Assembly: GCA_903853285.1 (NCBI GenBank)
Contig: CAINTF010000273.1
Location: forward strand, 1 to 22,256
Direction of reading: 5' to 3'
Origin: an uncultured Acidimicrobium sp.
GTDB lineage: Bacteria > Actinomycetota > Acidimicrobiia > Acidimicrobiales > Ilumatobacteraceae
DNA length: 22,256 nucleotides
A program made the position numbers and the translations under genes. This document shows positions 15,420 to 22,209 of this stretch, in pieces (within the stretch, counting starts at the first letter, position 1; the number at the start of each line of letters is the position of its first letter). The notes beneath the pieces are model-generated. The model had not been told where the DNA came from. It saw only the letters and a program-made list of their open reading frames with translations, and did no database searches.

Positions 15420-16295
15420 AACATCGCGAAGCGAAATAATTTCATTCATAAACTGCTTAGCGGCAGGATGACTGTCGCCCATGCTTGCATCGCGCTCAAT
15501 GTATAACGGCGTGAAGTTTGGTCGCACGAGCGGCTCGTGTGTTGTTTGACAACCTGCGCACCAATACAAAACACGATTTGCTTCTCCGTGGTGATTGACC
15601 TTCACTACGTCACCGCAACGTGCGCATGATTTACCCTGTCGACCATAAATGGCCAGATTGTCGGATGATGCATCGGCATTTTGCAACATTTCATGAGCAA
15701 GCGTCAGCAATTCTCGACACTCTGCACGCTTGAGTGTGCCAATGTTTGCCCATGGGTGCATCTCGCACGCCCACAAAATCTCGCAACGAAACACATTGCT
15801 CACTCCGCGAACAACTCGTTGATCAAGAAGTACATCCGCAACTGTTTCGTCGCGCTCTTCGTACTCCATCATTCGATCGACAGCTTCTTCAATATCGGCA
15901 TCAACCAGTGTGAGATCCGGTCCAAGTTTGCCAAGAATTGGGTGACGTCGAGGATCAAAGTCGTGATACACGTCGATCTCCGGCGTATTAAAGCAAACTG
16001 CAACCCAGTCTTGAACGTCAATTAACACATCTGCTTTTGCCGCGTCTTTACGCCATTCAACTCCATTGCGATACACATCCCACGAACTCGAAATTTTCAT
16101 TCGGGTGTTCAGCACAATGCCGTTGTCCCAAATGATTTCAATGCTCTTATCGAGATTGCGAACTTCTTCTATGGTCCGACCCACTTGAGGCATGATGCTG
16201 TCCATATGAGGTGCTTCAAATCGGACCATCTTTTTGCCCAACAATGCAGTACGTAACGCCGCTGCGTTGTGTTGAACCTTATGACCGATGAGCAC
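15414..16295 (-). CDS. Fpg/Nei-family DNA-binding protein lacking the catalytic N-terminus
   Basis: The 293-residue protein has the Fpg/Nei three-part layout: an N-terminal beta sandwich, a helix-two-turn-helix region (VVRGVSNVFRCEILWACEMHP, with its conserved Asn) and a C-terminal zinc finger with C-x2-C, 18 residues, C-x2-C and the conserved Arg (ANRVLYWCAGCQ). Active enzymes start M-P-E-G, with Pro2 as nucleophile and Glu3 as acid. Here the start reads M-L-I-G-H, so both are replaced while the following residues align without a gap. The GTG start is supported by a TAATCT -10 six bases upstream and by an in-frame stop nine bases before it, so no alternative start restores Pro-Glu. Base excision activity is therefore doubtful; lesion sensing or a structural role is possible. 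It is divergent from a small membrane protein gene. Confidence 0.88.
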   Translation of the reverse strand: MLIGHKVQHNAAALRTALLGKKMVRFEAPHMDSIMPQVGRTIEEVRNLDKSIEIIWDNGIVLNTRMKISSSWDVYRNGVEWRKDAAKADVLIDVQDWVAVCFNTPEIDVYHDFDPRRHPILGKLGPDLTLVDADIEEAVDRMMEYEERDETVADVLLDQRVVRGVSNVFRCEILWACEMHPWANIGTLKRAECRELLTLAHEMLQNADASSDNLAIYGRQGKSCARCGDVVKVNHHGEANRVLYWCAGCQTTHEPLVRPNFTPLYIERDASMGDSHPAAKQFMNEIISLRDVG

Positions 16296-16307
16296 GAGTA
16301 AAGATTA
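16296..16307 (-). promoter_or_regulatory. Leaderless -10 element for the Nei-like gene
   Basis: TAATCT (16307-16302 on the minus strand) is followed by six bases and the GTG at 16295. Part of it forms the in-frame stop that rules out a longer protein. Confidence 0.6.
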
Positions 16308-16316
16308 TTCACACCG

Positions 16317-16330
16317 CTCACCCGAGTGAG
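16317..16330. promoter_or_regulatory. Palindrome centred between two divergent promoters
   Basis: CTCAC, four bases and GTGAG form a 14-bp dyad whose centre lies within one base of the midpoint between the two flanking -10 hexamers. It therefore covers the expected -35 region of both genes, and is a candidate shared operator or activator site. Confidence 0.45.
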
Positions 16331-16341
16331 GGATATACCGT

Positions 16342-16354
16342 TAGTTTGAACGTT
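16342..16354 (+). promoter_or_regulatory. Leaderless -10 element for the small membrane protein
   Basis: TAGTTT at 16342-16347 is followed by seven bases and the GTG at 16355. It overlaps the TTG at 16346 that would otherwise be the first possible start. Confidence 0.55.
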
Positions 16355-16690
16355 GTGAATGAAAATCTTGGCAACAATGAGCTTGACGTAGATCAAGATG
16401 ACGCAATGGTTCGACGTGCGGCTCAGCGATACGGCACAGTCGGCGCAATGTTGGCTGGTGGGATGCTGGTCTTTGACAAATTGCTTGGTCGTAAACCAAA
16501 AGAAGAGGCAGCAGTAGTAATTGAAGCTGCGAGCGAGCCAGGCAACATCGATGACAACGGCATCACGCTTGTTGTCGATGCCAACACGACGGTCGTTTCA
16601 CCCCCGCCACATCTCCGTCGACACGACGCATTGAGCGGTCCGCGAATTGTTCGAAAGCGGAGAAAACCCAACCCCGATAAGGGTTTGTAG
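16355..16690 (+). CDS. Unknown 111-aa protein with one hydrophobic segment
   Basis: I do not recognise this family. The N-terminal part is acidic (NENLGNNELDVDQDD), then comes a short hydrophobic segment GTVGAMLAGGMLVFDKLLG at about 26-44, then a Lys/Glu patch, a beta-like stretch ITLVVDANTTVVSPPP and a strongly basic tail (RIVRKRRKPNPDKGL). It may be a single-pass membrane protein with a positively charged cytoplasmic tail, or a peripheral protein; the segment is short and glycine-rich. The GTG at 16355 is chosen over a TTG at 16346 on promoter spacing. It is divergent from the Nei-like gene, with a palindrome between them, and ends three bases from the DUF4916 stop. Confidence 0.7.
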   Translation: MNENLGNNELDVDQDDAMVRRAAQRYGTVGAMLAGGMLVFDKLLGRKPKEEAAVVIEAASEPGNIDDNGITLVVDANTTVVSPPPHLRRHDALSGPRIVRKRRKPNPDKGL

Positions 16691-16700
16691 CCCTTAGGGC
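16670..16700. terminator. Two small hairpins at a convergent gene end
   Basis: AACCC and GGGTT pair at 16670-16685 and GCCC/GGGC pair at 16690-16700; the stop codons of both genes touch the second stem. Neither is followed by a T-run, so this is at most a weak bidirectional terminator. Confidence 0.25.
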
Positions 16701-17245
16701 AGTTGCCCCACAGAGGCCAATGCAAGTCTGATTAAGCGGTCGTGACCACTCGTCATTTCTTTACGCATTTGTTCGCTCACCGCTTGTTCTGGTGAAAACC
16801 ATCCGAGATCTAGCGCTTGTTGACTCGGTTGACAGTCTCCCGAAACCGGCACGACAAACGCAAGACTCACGGCGTGATGTCGTGGGTCATGAAAACCGCT
16901 GATGGATGGATCTGGAAAATACTCAACGACCGTAAAAGGGGCTGGCTCTGGCGGAATGTTGGGCAGTGCAAGCGGTCCAAGATCTTTTTCGAGGTGTCGG
17001 AGTAGTGCTTCTCTAATGCGTTCGCCTAAAAGAACTCGACCAGACACGACCGTACGGCTGATACTGCCGTCTGGTGCTTGGCGTAACAGCATGCCAACCG
17101 ACGTGACCTGACCCATGTCATCAACCCGCACTGGCACAGCGTCTACATATACAAGAGGCACTTGACCGCGCACCTGATCCAGGGCATTTGGGTCCAGCCA
17201 GTTTGTTTTGATATCGATTTGATCGCTCACCATTTCTATTGTCAC
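16694..17245 (-). CDS. DUF4916 (Nudix-like) family protein
   Basis: The 183-residue protein matches the actinobacterial DUF4916 family, with VYVDAVPVRVD near 32-42, SRTVVSGRVLLGERIREALLR near 63-83 and FHDPRHHAVSLAFVVPVSGDC near 118-137. The fold is Nudix-like, but the Nudix box is degenerate: G69 and E75 are kept, while the metal-binding R-E-x-x-E-E core reads R83-H-L-E-K-D. Hydrolase activity is thus uncertain, and the exchange seems general to the family as I recall it. Function is unknown. Start choice is open: a GTG at 17245, an ATG at 17233 or a GTG at 17230 are all possible, and none has a good -10 or ribosome site. Confidence 0.87.
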   Translation of the reverse strand: MTIEMVSDQIDIKTNWLDPNALDQVRGQVPLVYVDAVPVRVDDMGQVTSVGMLLRQAPDGSISRTVVSGRVLLGERIREALLRHLEKDLGPLALPNIPPEPAPFTVVEYFPDPSISGFHDPRHHAVSLAFVVPVSGDCQPSQQALDLGWFSPEQAVSEQMRKEMTSGHDRLIRLALASVGQLP

Positions 17246-17294
17246 AGATGTAGGCCGTCCGCCGTGGAATACCTATTCATGTCACAATGAATGC

Positions 17295-17717
17295 GTGACA
17301 AAACAACAAACTGCTGCAACAAGTGCCAGAATCATGGCCACATTTTTATTGTCAGCAGGGGTAATGCATTTCGTCAATCCAACCGTTTTTGACAACATTG
17401 TTCCCCCTTGGTTACCGCCAGGCGAACGCTTTTGGACGTACATCAGCGGTGTTGGTGAACTCTGTATCGGATTAGGCCTACTCAAGAAGTCGACTCGTCG
17501 GCGTGCGGCACTTTGTGCTTTTGGATTATTTCTTGCGGTCTATCCCGCCAACCTCTATATGGCTTGGGATTGGCGCGATCATGCATTGAGCGACCAACTT
17601 GTTGCCTATGGTCGCCTGCCGCTGCAGTTTGCGTTGTTTTGGTGGGCACTCTCGATTGCCCGAGCGAATGCTTTACCAGTTGCCGGCGACGTACTTAGTT
17701 TCCAAGAACGCGAGTAG
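17295..17717 (+). CDS. DoxX-family membrane protein
   Basis: The 140-residue protein has four hydrophobic helices at about 10-28, 48-63, 72-92 and 106-124. The motif AGVMHFVNPTVFDNIVPPWLP at the first helix and loop is typical of DoxX-like proteins, which sit in the inner membrane and have been linked to redox or thiol homeostasis; no activity can be assigned here. The GTG at 17295 has CACAAT six bases upstream, a poor -10. A later ATG at residue 14 would cut into the first helix. Its last 45 bases overlap the 3' end of the aldehyde dehydrogenase gene on the other strand. Confidence 0.85.
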   Translation: MTKQQTAATSARIMATFLLSAGVMHFVNPTVFDNIVPPWLPPGERFWTYISGVGELCIGLGLLKKSTRRRAALCAFGLFLAVYPANLYMAWDWRDHALSDQLVAYGRLPLQFALFWWALSIARANALPVAGDVLSFQERE

Positions 17718-19103
17718 CCCGTCGTGGCCGCCTTCGCGTCCAATACCAGAAGCCTTGACTCCACCAAATGGTGCAGCAGGGTCAGAAACAATTCCCCGAT
17801 TGAAGCCAATCATTCCGGCCTCTAATGACTCGGCAACGCGCATGCCCTTTGCGGCATCACGCGTAAATACGTAGCTCACCAATCCGTATTCGACATCGTT
17901 AGCAAGTCGAATCATCTCGGCATCATTGCTGCACGAAACGATTGGTGCCACTGGCCCAAATATTTCATCTTTCAAGATCTCGTCGTCCGGCGACACATTG
18001 GCCAACACCGTGGCCTGAAAACCAAATGCCGGAGTCGTGACCGACTTACCACCACATAAAATCTTTGCGCCTCTGCTCACTGCGCCGTCCACCATCTTTG
18101 CAACCGACTCTTGCTCTGCTCGAGATACGAGTGGGCCAAGCGTTGTGGTCGCATCAAGTCCGTTGCCAAGCACCAATGCCGACATGCGTGCGGTTAACTT
18201 GTCCGTAAATTCGGCAAGCACTGAATCGTGTACATAAAAACGATTGGCCGCCGTGCAGGCTGCACCTCCGTTGCGCATCTTTGCAAGCATCGCGCCGTCC
18301 ACGGCCGCATCAACATCGGCGTCGCCAAAAACGAGAAACGGCGCGTTGCCACCCAATTCCATACTGCAGTTAATGACACGCGGCGCTGCTTGCGCGAGCA
18401 AGATCGAACCAACTTTGGTTGATCCGGTAAAACTCAATTTACGCACCTTCCCCGAATCCATCATCGCTGCAACTGGTGGCCCGGATGGGTTGGTCACCAC
18501 AACGTTGACTACGCCGGCTGGCACTCCTGCTCGCTGCAATACATCGGCGATTGCAAGTGCGGTCAGCGGAGTATCTTGCGCGGGTTTGAGCACCACTGTG
18601 CAACCGGCCGCAAGTGCAGGCCCAATCTTGCGCGTCGCCATTGCAGCAGGAAAATTCCAAGGCGTTGCAAGCAGCGCCACACCAACTGGTTGCCGACTCA
18701 CCATGAGCCAATTGGCTCCACCCGGCGCACGCCTGTAATCCCCATCAATACGCACTGCTTCTTCACTAAACCATCGAAAGAACTCTGCTGCATAAGCCAC
18801 TTCTGCTCGTGAATCAGCAAGTATTTTGCCCATCTCGAGAGTGATTAAACGGGCCAATTGCTCTTGTTCGGCAATCATGATCTCAAATGCTTTGCGCAAG
18901 ATTTCTGCGCGCACACGAGGAGCAGTTGCACGCCACGAAACAAATGCTGCATCGGCAGCGTCGACTGCCAGCAAACAGTCTGCAATGGATGCGTTGGCGA
19001 CGCTCGCCAATGACTCACCAGTCGCTGGATTGAGGACATCGATCTGAGTTGCAGAGCCAACCCACTCGCCATTAATGAATGACTGCGTCTTTAAATCTTG
19101 CAT
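17673..19103 (-). CDS. gabD: NAD(P)-dependent aldehyde dehydrogenase, succinate-semialdehyde type
   Basis: The 476-residue protein carries the full ALDH catalytic set: N150 (TPWNFP), K173 (VVLKPAQDTP), E249 (MELGGNAPF) and catalytic C283 (NGGAACTAANRF), plus the cofactor loop FTGSTKVG at 225-232. Length and the LEMGKILADSRAEVAYAAEF and PFGGVKASGIGREGG segments are close to succinate-semialdehyde dehydrogenases, which oxidise the aldehyde to succinate. The exact aldehyde is not certain. It is the second gene of an operon, four bases after the oxygenase stop, with AAAGGA eight bases upstream (19112-19117). The natural reading is that it oxidises an aldehyde released in the pathway of the upstream oxygenase. 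Confidence 0.9.
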   Translation of the reverse strand: MQDLKTQSFINGEWVGSATQIDVLNPATGESLASVANASIADCLLAVDAADAAFVSWRATAPRVRAEILRKAFEIMIAEQEQLARLITLEMGKILADSRAEVAYAAEFFRWFSEEAVRIDGDYRRAPGGANWLMVSRQPVGVALLATPWNFPAAMATRKIGPALAAGCTVVLKPAQDTPLTALAIADVLQRAGVPAGVVNVVVTNPSGPPVAAMMDSGKVRKLSFTGSTKVGSILLAQAAPRVINCSMELGGNAPFLVFGDADVDAAVDGAMLAKMRNGGAACTAANRFYVHDSVLAEFTDKLTARMSALVLGNGLDATTTLGPLVSRAEQESVAKMVDGAVSRGAKILCGGKSVTTPAFGFQATVLANVSPDDEILKDEIFGPVAPIVSCSNDAEMIRLANDVEYGLVSYVFTRDAAKGMRVAESLEAGMIGFNRGIVSDPAAPFGGVKASGIGREGGHDGLLAFLETKYVAGNW

Positions 19104-19107
19104 CTAG

Positions 19108-19962
19108 CTAGTCCTTTGTTAATTCGACACCAGCAATTTCTTTAATGCGGTCACGCAAGAAATCAAAAGCAGTTTTGTTTTCGGCGATTAACACGTCGTC
19201 GGCAGGGTGCAAAAACAACGGTGTTGAAACGCGCGACCTCGTAGCTGCTTCACCAACTGGATTAATCACCTGGTGCGTTGTGCTTGGGTAATAGCCCCCG
19301 GTCACATAATTAAGCATGTCTCCAGCGTTAATTGCAACGCTGCCTGGGTCGCACGGCACGTCGTGCCATTTGCCATCGAGATCTCGTACTTGCAAACCCG
19401 GTTCATTTGCTGCCGGCAACACGGTGATCATGTTGATGTCTTCGTGAGCTGCGGCGCGCACTGAACCAACTGGCTCGTTTCCCTTGAGCGGCGGATAATG
19501 CAAAATTCGCAATAGCGTTCGCTTGGTGCCAACAATCATTTCGGAAAGTGGCATGGAGAAAGATTTCGAGATACTTTGCGGTGTATTGGCTTCTACCCAA
19601 GTAAGCAGCTCAGATGCAAGCGACCAACCGGCTTGATACATGGCGGCTGCACTTGCCGACTCAACTGCTGGCTGACGACCCCATGGATACCAATGAAAAT
19701 ATTCCTTGATATCTGGAAGCGAAGCACCTACGGCCTGTTCGGCTTCTTCAAGTGGACGATATCCGTCTTGTCCACCTTCACCTGGCAAATAATCCCACTT
19801 ATTGCCCGTGCGAAAAAAATTGAGCCACTCATTTTGTAGTTGCTGCACCATGTCGTATTGGATCGGGTGATTTGTGAGCACGGCAAAACCTGTATTGCGC
19901 AATGACTCAGTAAATCGCTTTGGTGCATCTGGTGCTTGATAATCGACAACTGCGACATCCAT
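19108..19962 (-). CDS. 2-oxoglutarate/Fe(II)-dependent oxygenase (IPNS-like)
   Basis: The 284-residue protein has the iron-binding triad H173-x-D175 (AAAHEDINMITVL) and H230 (STTHQVINP), and the 2-oxoglutarate-binding R244-x-S246 (SRVSTPLFLHP). The N-terminal part (SLRNTGFAVLTNHPI and LPDIKEYFHWYPWG) is typical of the isopenicillin-N-synthase-like group. It would hydroxylate or oxidatively cleave a small molecule using O2 and 2-oxoglutarate, releasing succinate and CO2. It heads an operon with the aldehyde dehydrogenase and faces a divergent MFS transporter, suggesting uptake, oxidation and then aldehyde oxidation of one substrate. The substrate cannot be named. TAGGAT six bases before the ATG marks a leaderless start. 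Confidence 0.92.
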   Translation of the reverse strand: MDVAVVDYQAPDAPKRFTESLRNTGFAVLTNHPIQYDMVQQLQNEWLNFFRTGNKWDYLPGEGGQDGYRPLEEAEQAVGASLPDIKEYFHWYPWGRQPAVESASAAAMYQAGWSLASELLTWVEANTPQSISKSFSMPLSEMIVGTKRTLLRILHYPPLKGNEPVGSVRAAAHEDINMITVLPAANEPGLQVRDLDGKWHDVPCDPGSVAINAGDMLNYVTGGYYPSTTHQVINPVGEAATRSRVSTPLFLHPADDVLIAENKTAFDFLRDRIKEIAGVELTKD

Positions 19963-19974
19963 AACAACATCCTA
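19963..19974 (-). promoter_or_regulatory. Leaderless -10 element for the oxygenase operon
   Basis: TAGGAT (19974-19969 on the minus strand) is followed by six bases and the ATG at 19962. Its expected -35 lies on top of the -10 of the divergent transporter promoter. Confidence 0.6.
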
Positions 19975-19993
19975 CGGACAATCAACGTTGGTC

Positions 19994-20005
19994 TAGTGTG
20001 GCTCG
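19994..20005 (+). promoter_or_regulatory. Leaderless -10 element for the MFS transporter
   Basis: TAGTGT at 19994-19999 is followed by six bases and the GTG at 20006. Only 43 bases separate the two divergent start codons. Confidence 0.6.
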
Positions 20006-21190
20006 GTGGCCAACAAGCGTTTGATCTATATTTTGCAGATTGCAATGGGTTTTCTTGCAGCCGGTTACGGCGTCATGTTTACAATGCTTGACGACTGGCG
20101 TGACAAATTTGGCATTCAAGAAACCGGTCTCGGCATGATTATTGCTGCCGGTTTTTTTACTTCGTTCGTTGCCCAATTAACAATTGCGCCTTATGCCGAC
20201 AAAGGTCATGCGCGTCGACTGCTGACTTGGGGTGTTGCCGGCAATGTGGTCGGTGCGATTGTGATGGCATACGGCTCATCTATGACAGGTTTCATTTTTG
20301 GCCGTGTATTAATGGGTATCGGTGCCGGCATCGCAATCCCTGCCATTAAGCGCATTGTCATTGTCAGCGACCAAGAAAATATGGGAACCAATCTGGGTCG
20401 CGGCGTCGCAATTGAAGTCGGTGGCTTTGCACTCGGGCCAATCATTTCGGCACTCACCGTTGGCAAGTTTGGTTTGGCTGCACCGTTTTTGATCATTGCA
20501 GTAATTCTTGTGGTGATGGTGGCGTTGATTGCGCGCGAAGACATTGAAGAAACTCCAGCAGAAGATCGCACCACCGAGCGTTTTGCCATCGACTTGTTAC
20601 GCATCAGACCATTGCTTGGTGCAGTGCTCGTCGGCGTCGCGTTGTATGTGATGATCGGTGTATTCGACCCACTGTGGGTAGTGATGATGGATGACATGGG
20701 CGCGCCTAATTGGGTAGGCAATGCAGGAATTTCCATTTTTGGAATGCCATGGATTTTGTTTGCAACTGTCGGAGGCACCATCGCCCAAAAATATGGCCCG
20801 TTCCGAGTCAGCGCTTTTGGGCTCGCGCTCGGTGCTTTTTATATGACGTCGTACGGATTCATTGGTAGCCCATATTGGATGCTCGGAATCGGTGTCACTC
20901 AGTCAGCACTCGACGCGCTCACTGTTACAGGTACTGGAATTGCAGTCGCGCAAGTCGCTCCACCGGAGCGTCAAGCTGGGGCGTCGGGATTGCTTGGTGG
21001 AATTCAAACACTCACAGGCGGAATTGTCGCCATGATCGCAGGCAGCGTGTATGAGCATTACGGACGACATGCGGCTTTTGTTGCTACTGGCATCACAATG
21101 TTCACTCTCGTATGCATTGGATGTGTACTTGTCGGACCAAAATATCTTCGACGACCAGCCAGTGCGAGCGAAGTGGCCATCGCGCCATAA
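20006..21190 (+). CDS. Major facilitator superfamily transporter
   Basis: The 394-residue protein has about 12 hydrophobic helices in two bundles. The first loop motif reads APYADKGHARRLL near 61-73 (a variant of G-x-L-a-D-r-x-G-r-r), and the fourth helix carries FGRVLMGIGAGIAIPAIKRIV. A central charged loop at about 183-195 (REDIEETPAEDRTTER) separates the halves. It would sit in the inner membrane and move a small solute by secondary transport; direction and substrate are not readable. The GTG start is fixed by the -10 at 19994-19999. Being divergent from the oxygenase operon with overlapping promoters, it is a good candidate importer for that pathway. Confidence 0.92.
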   Translation: MANKRLIYILQIAMGFLAAGYGVMFTMLDDWRDKFGIQETGLGMIIAAGFFTSFVAQLTIAPYADKGHARRLLTWGVAGNVVGAIVMAYGSSMTGFIFGRVLMGIGAGIAIPAIKRIVIVSDQENMGTNLGRGVAIEVGGFALGPIISALTVGKFGLAAPFLIIAVILVVMVALIAREDIEETPAEDRTTERFAIDLLRIRPLLGAVLVGVALYVMIGVFDPLWVVMMDDMGAPNWVGNAGISIFGMPWILFATVGGTIAQKYGPFRVSAFGLALGAFYMTSYGFIGSPYWMLGIGVTQSALDALTVTGTGIAVAQVAPPERQAGASGLLGGIQTLTGGIVAMIAGSVYEHYGRHAAFVATGITMFTLVCIGCVLVGPKYLRRPASASEVAIAP

Positions 21191-21198
21191 ATAATAGA

Positions 21199-21210
21199 TA
21201 GATTCACAGG
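21199..21210 (+). promoter_or_regulatory. Leaderless -10 element for the aldo/keto reductase
   Basis: TAGATT at 21199-21204 is followed by six bases and the ATG at 21211. It gives this gene its own promoter just after the transporter stop codon. Confidence 0.55.
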
Positions 21211-22209
21211 ATGGAATTTAGATACCTCGGCCGAAGCGGCTTCAAAGTCTCAGCAATTAGTTATGGCAACTGGATCACACACGGCAGCCAGGTCGAAGAG
21301 GATGCTGCCAACGCATGCGTCAAGCGCGCTCTCGAACTCGGCATCACTACGTTTGACACAGCTGACGTTTATGCCGGCACTCGCGCCGAAGCCGTACTTG
21401 GTCGTGCACTTGCTGGCGTGCCACGCGAAAGCATTGAAGTATTCACAAAGGTCTATTTCCCAACTGGTGGCGGCGTAAATGATCGCGGTTTATCGCGCAA
21501 GCACATCATGCACTCGATCGATGCTTCACTCAAGCGTCTCAATATGGATCACGTCGATTTGTATCAGGCACACCGCTACGACGTTGAAACTCCTCTTGAA
21601 GAAACGATGCTCGCTTTTGCAGACATCGTTCGCCAAGGCAAGGCTTTGTATATAGGAGTGTCCGAGTGGGATGCAGACCAGATCACGCGTGGTGCAGAGC
21701 TCGCTCGCGAGCTACACGTGCCATTCATCTCTAATCAACCTCAATACTCAATGTTGTGGCGCGTCATCGAAGAAGAAGTTGTGCCAGCAAGTGAGCGCGA
21801 AGGACTTTCACAAATCGTGTGGTCGCCAATGGCTCAAGGTGTACTCACAGGCAAGTACCTACCCGGTCAACCACCGCCAGATGGATCGCGCGCAACCGAC
21901 GAGTTGAGCGGCAAAAACTTCATCTCGCGTTGGCTCACTGATGAGACATTGACAAAAGTGCAAGATCTGAAACCGATTGCGGCAGAGGCAGGAATCACGA
22001 TGGCGCAGATGGCAATTGCGTGGGTGTTACAAAATAAAAACATCGCATCGGCAATTGTTGGTGCCACTCGCCCAGACCAACTCGACGACAACGTAAAAGC
22101 AGCGAACATTGTGCTTGAGCCTGCAATCTTGTCGGCAATCGACAAGGTGCTCGAAGGAATCATTGTCAATGATCCGCGCCTCACCGTGTCACCAAAAACT
22201 CGAATTTAA
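21211..22209 (+). CDS. Aldo/keto reductase (Kv-beta-like)
   Basis: The 332-residue barrel enzyme begins MEFRYLGRSGFKVSAISYGN, typical of the YajO/Kv-beta branch. The catalytic tetrad is complete: D49 and Y54 (TFDTADVYAG), K80 (VFTKVYFP) and H121 (LYQAHRYD). The C-terminal part has the usual NADPH-binding features (SPMAQGVLTGKYL, then SAIVGATRPDQLDDNVKA). It reduces aldehydes or ketones with NADPH in the cytoplasm; the substrate is unknown. It starts 20 bases after the transporter stop and has its own -10, so it may be transcribed both from the transporter promoter and alone. It may belong to the same pathway as the oxygenase and dehydrogenase, by position only. Confidence 0.93.
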   Translation: MEFRYLGRSGFKVSAISYGNWITHGSQVEEDAANACVKRALELGITTFDTADVYAGTRAEAVLGRALAGVPRESIEVFTKVYFPTGGGVNDRGLSRKHIMHSIDASLKRLNMDHVDLYQAHRYDVETPLEETMLAFADIVRQGKALYIGVSEWDADQITRGAELARELHVPFISNQPQYSMLWRVIEEEVVPASEREGLSQIVWSPMAQGVLTGKYLPGQPPPDGSRATDELSGKNFISRWLTDETLTKVQDLKPIAAEAGITMAQMAIAWVLQNKNIASAIVGATRPDQLDDNVKAANIVLEPAILSAIDKVLEGIIVNDPRLTVSPKTRI

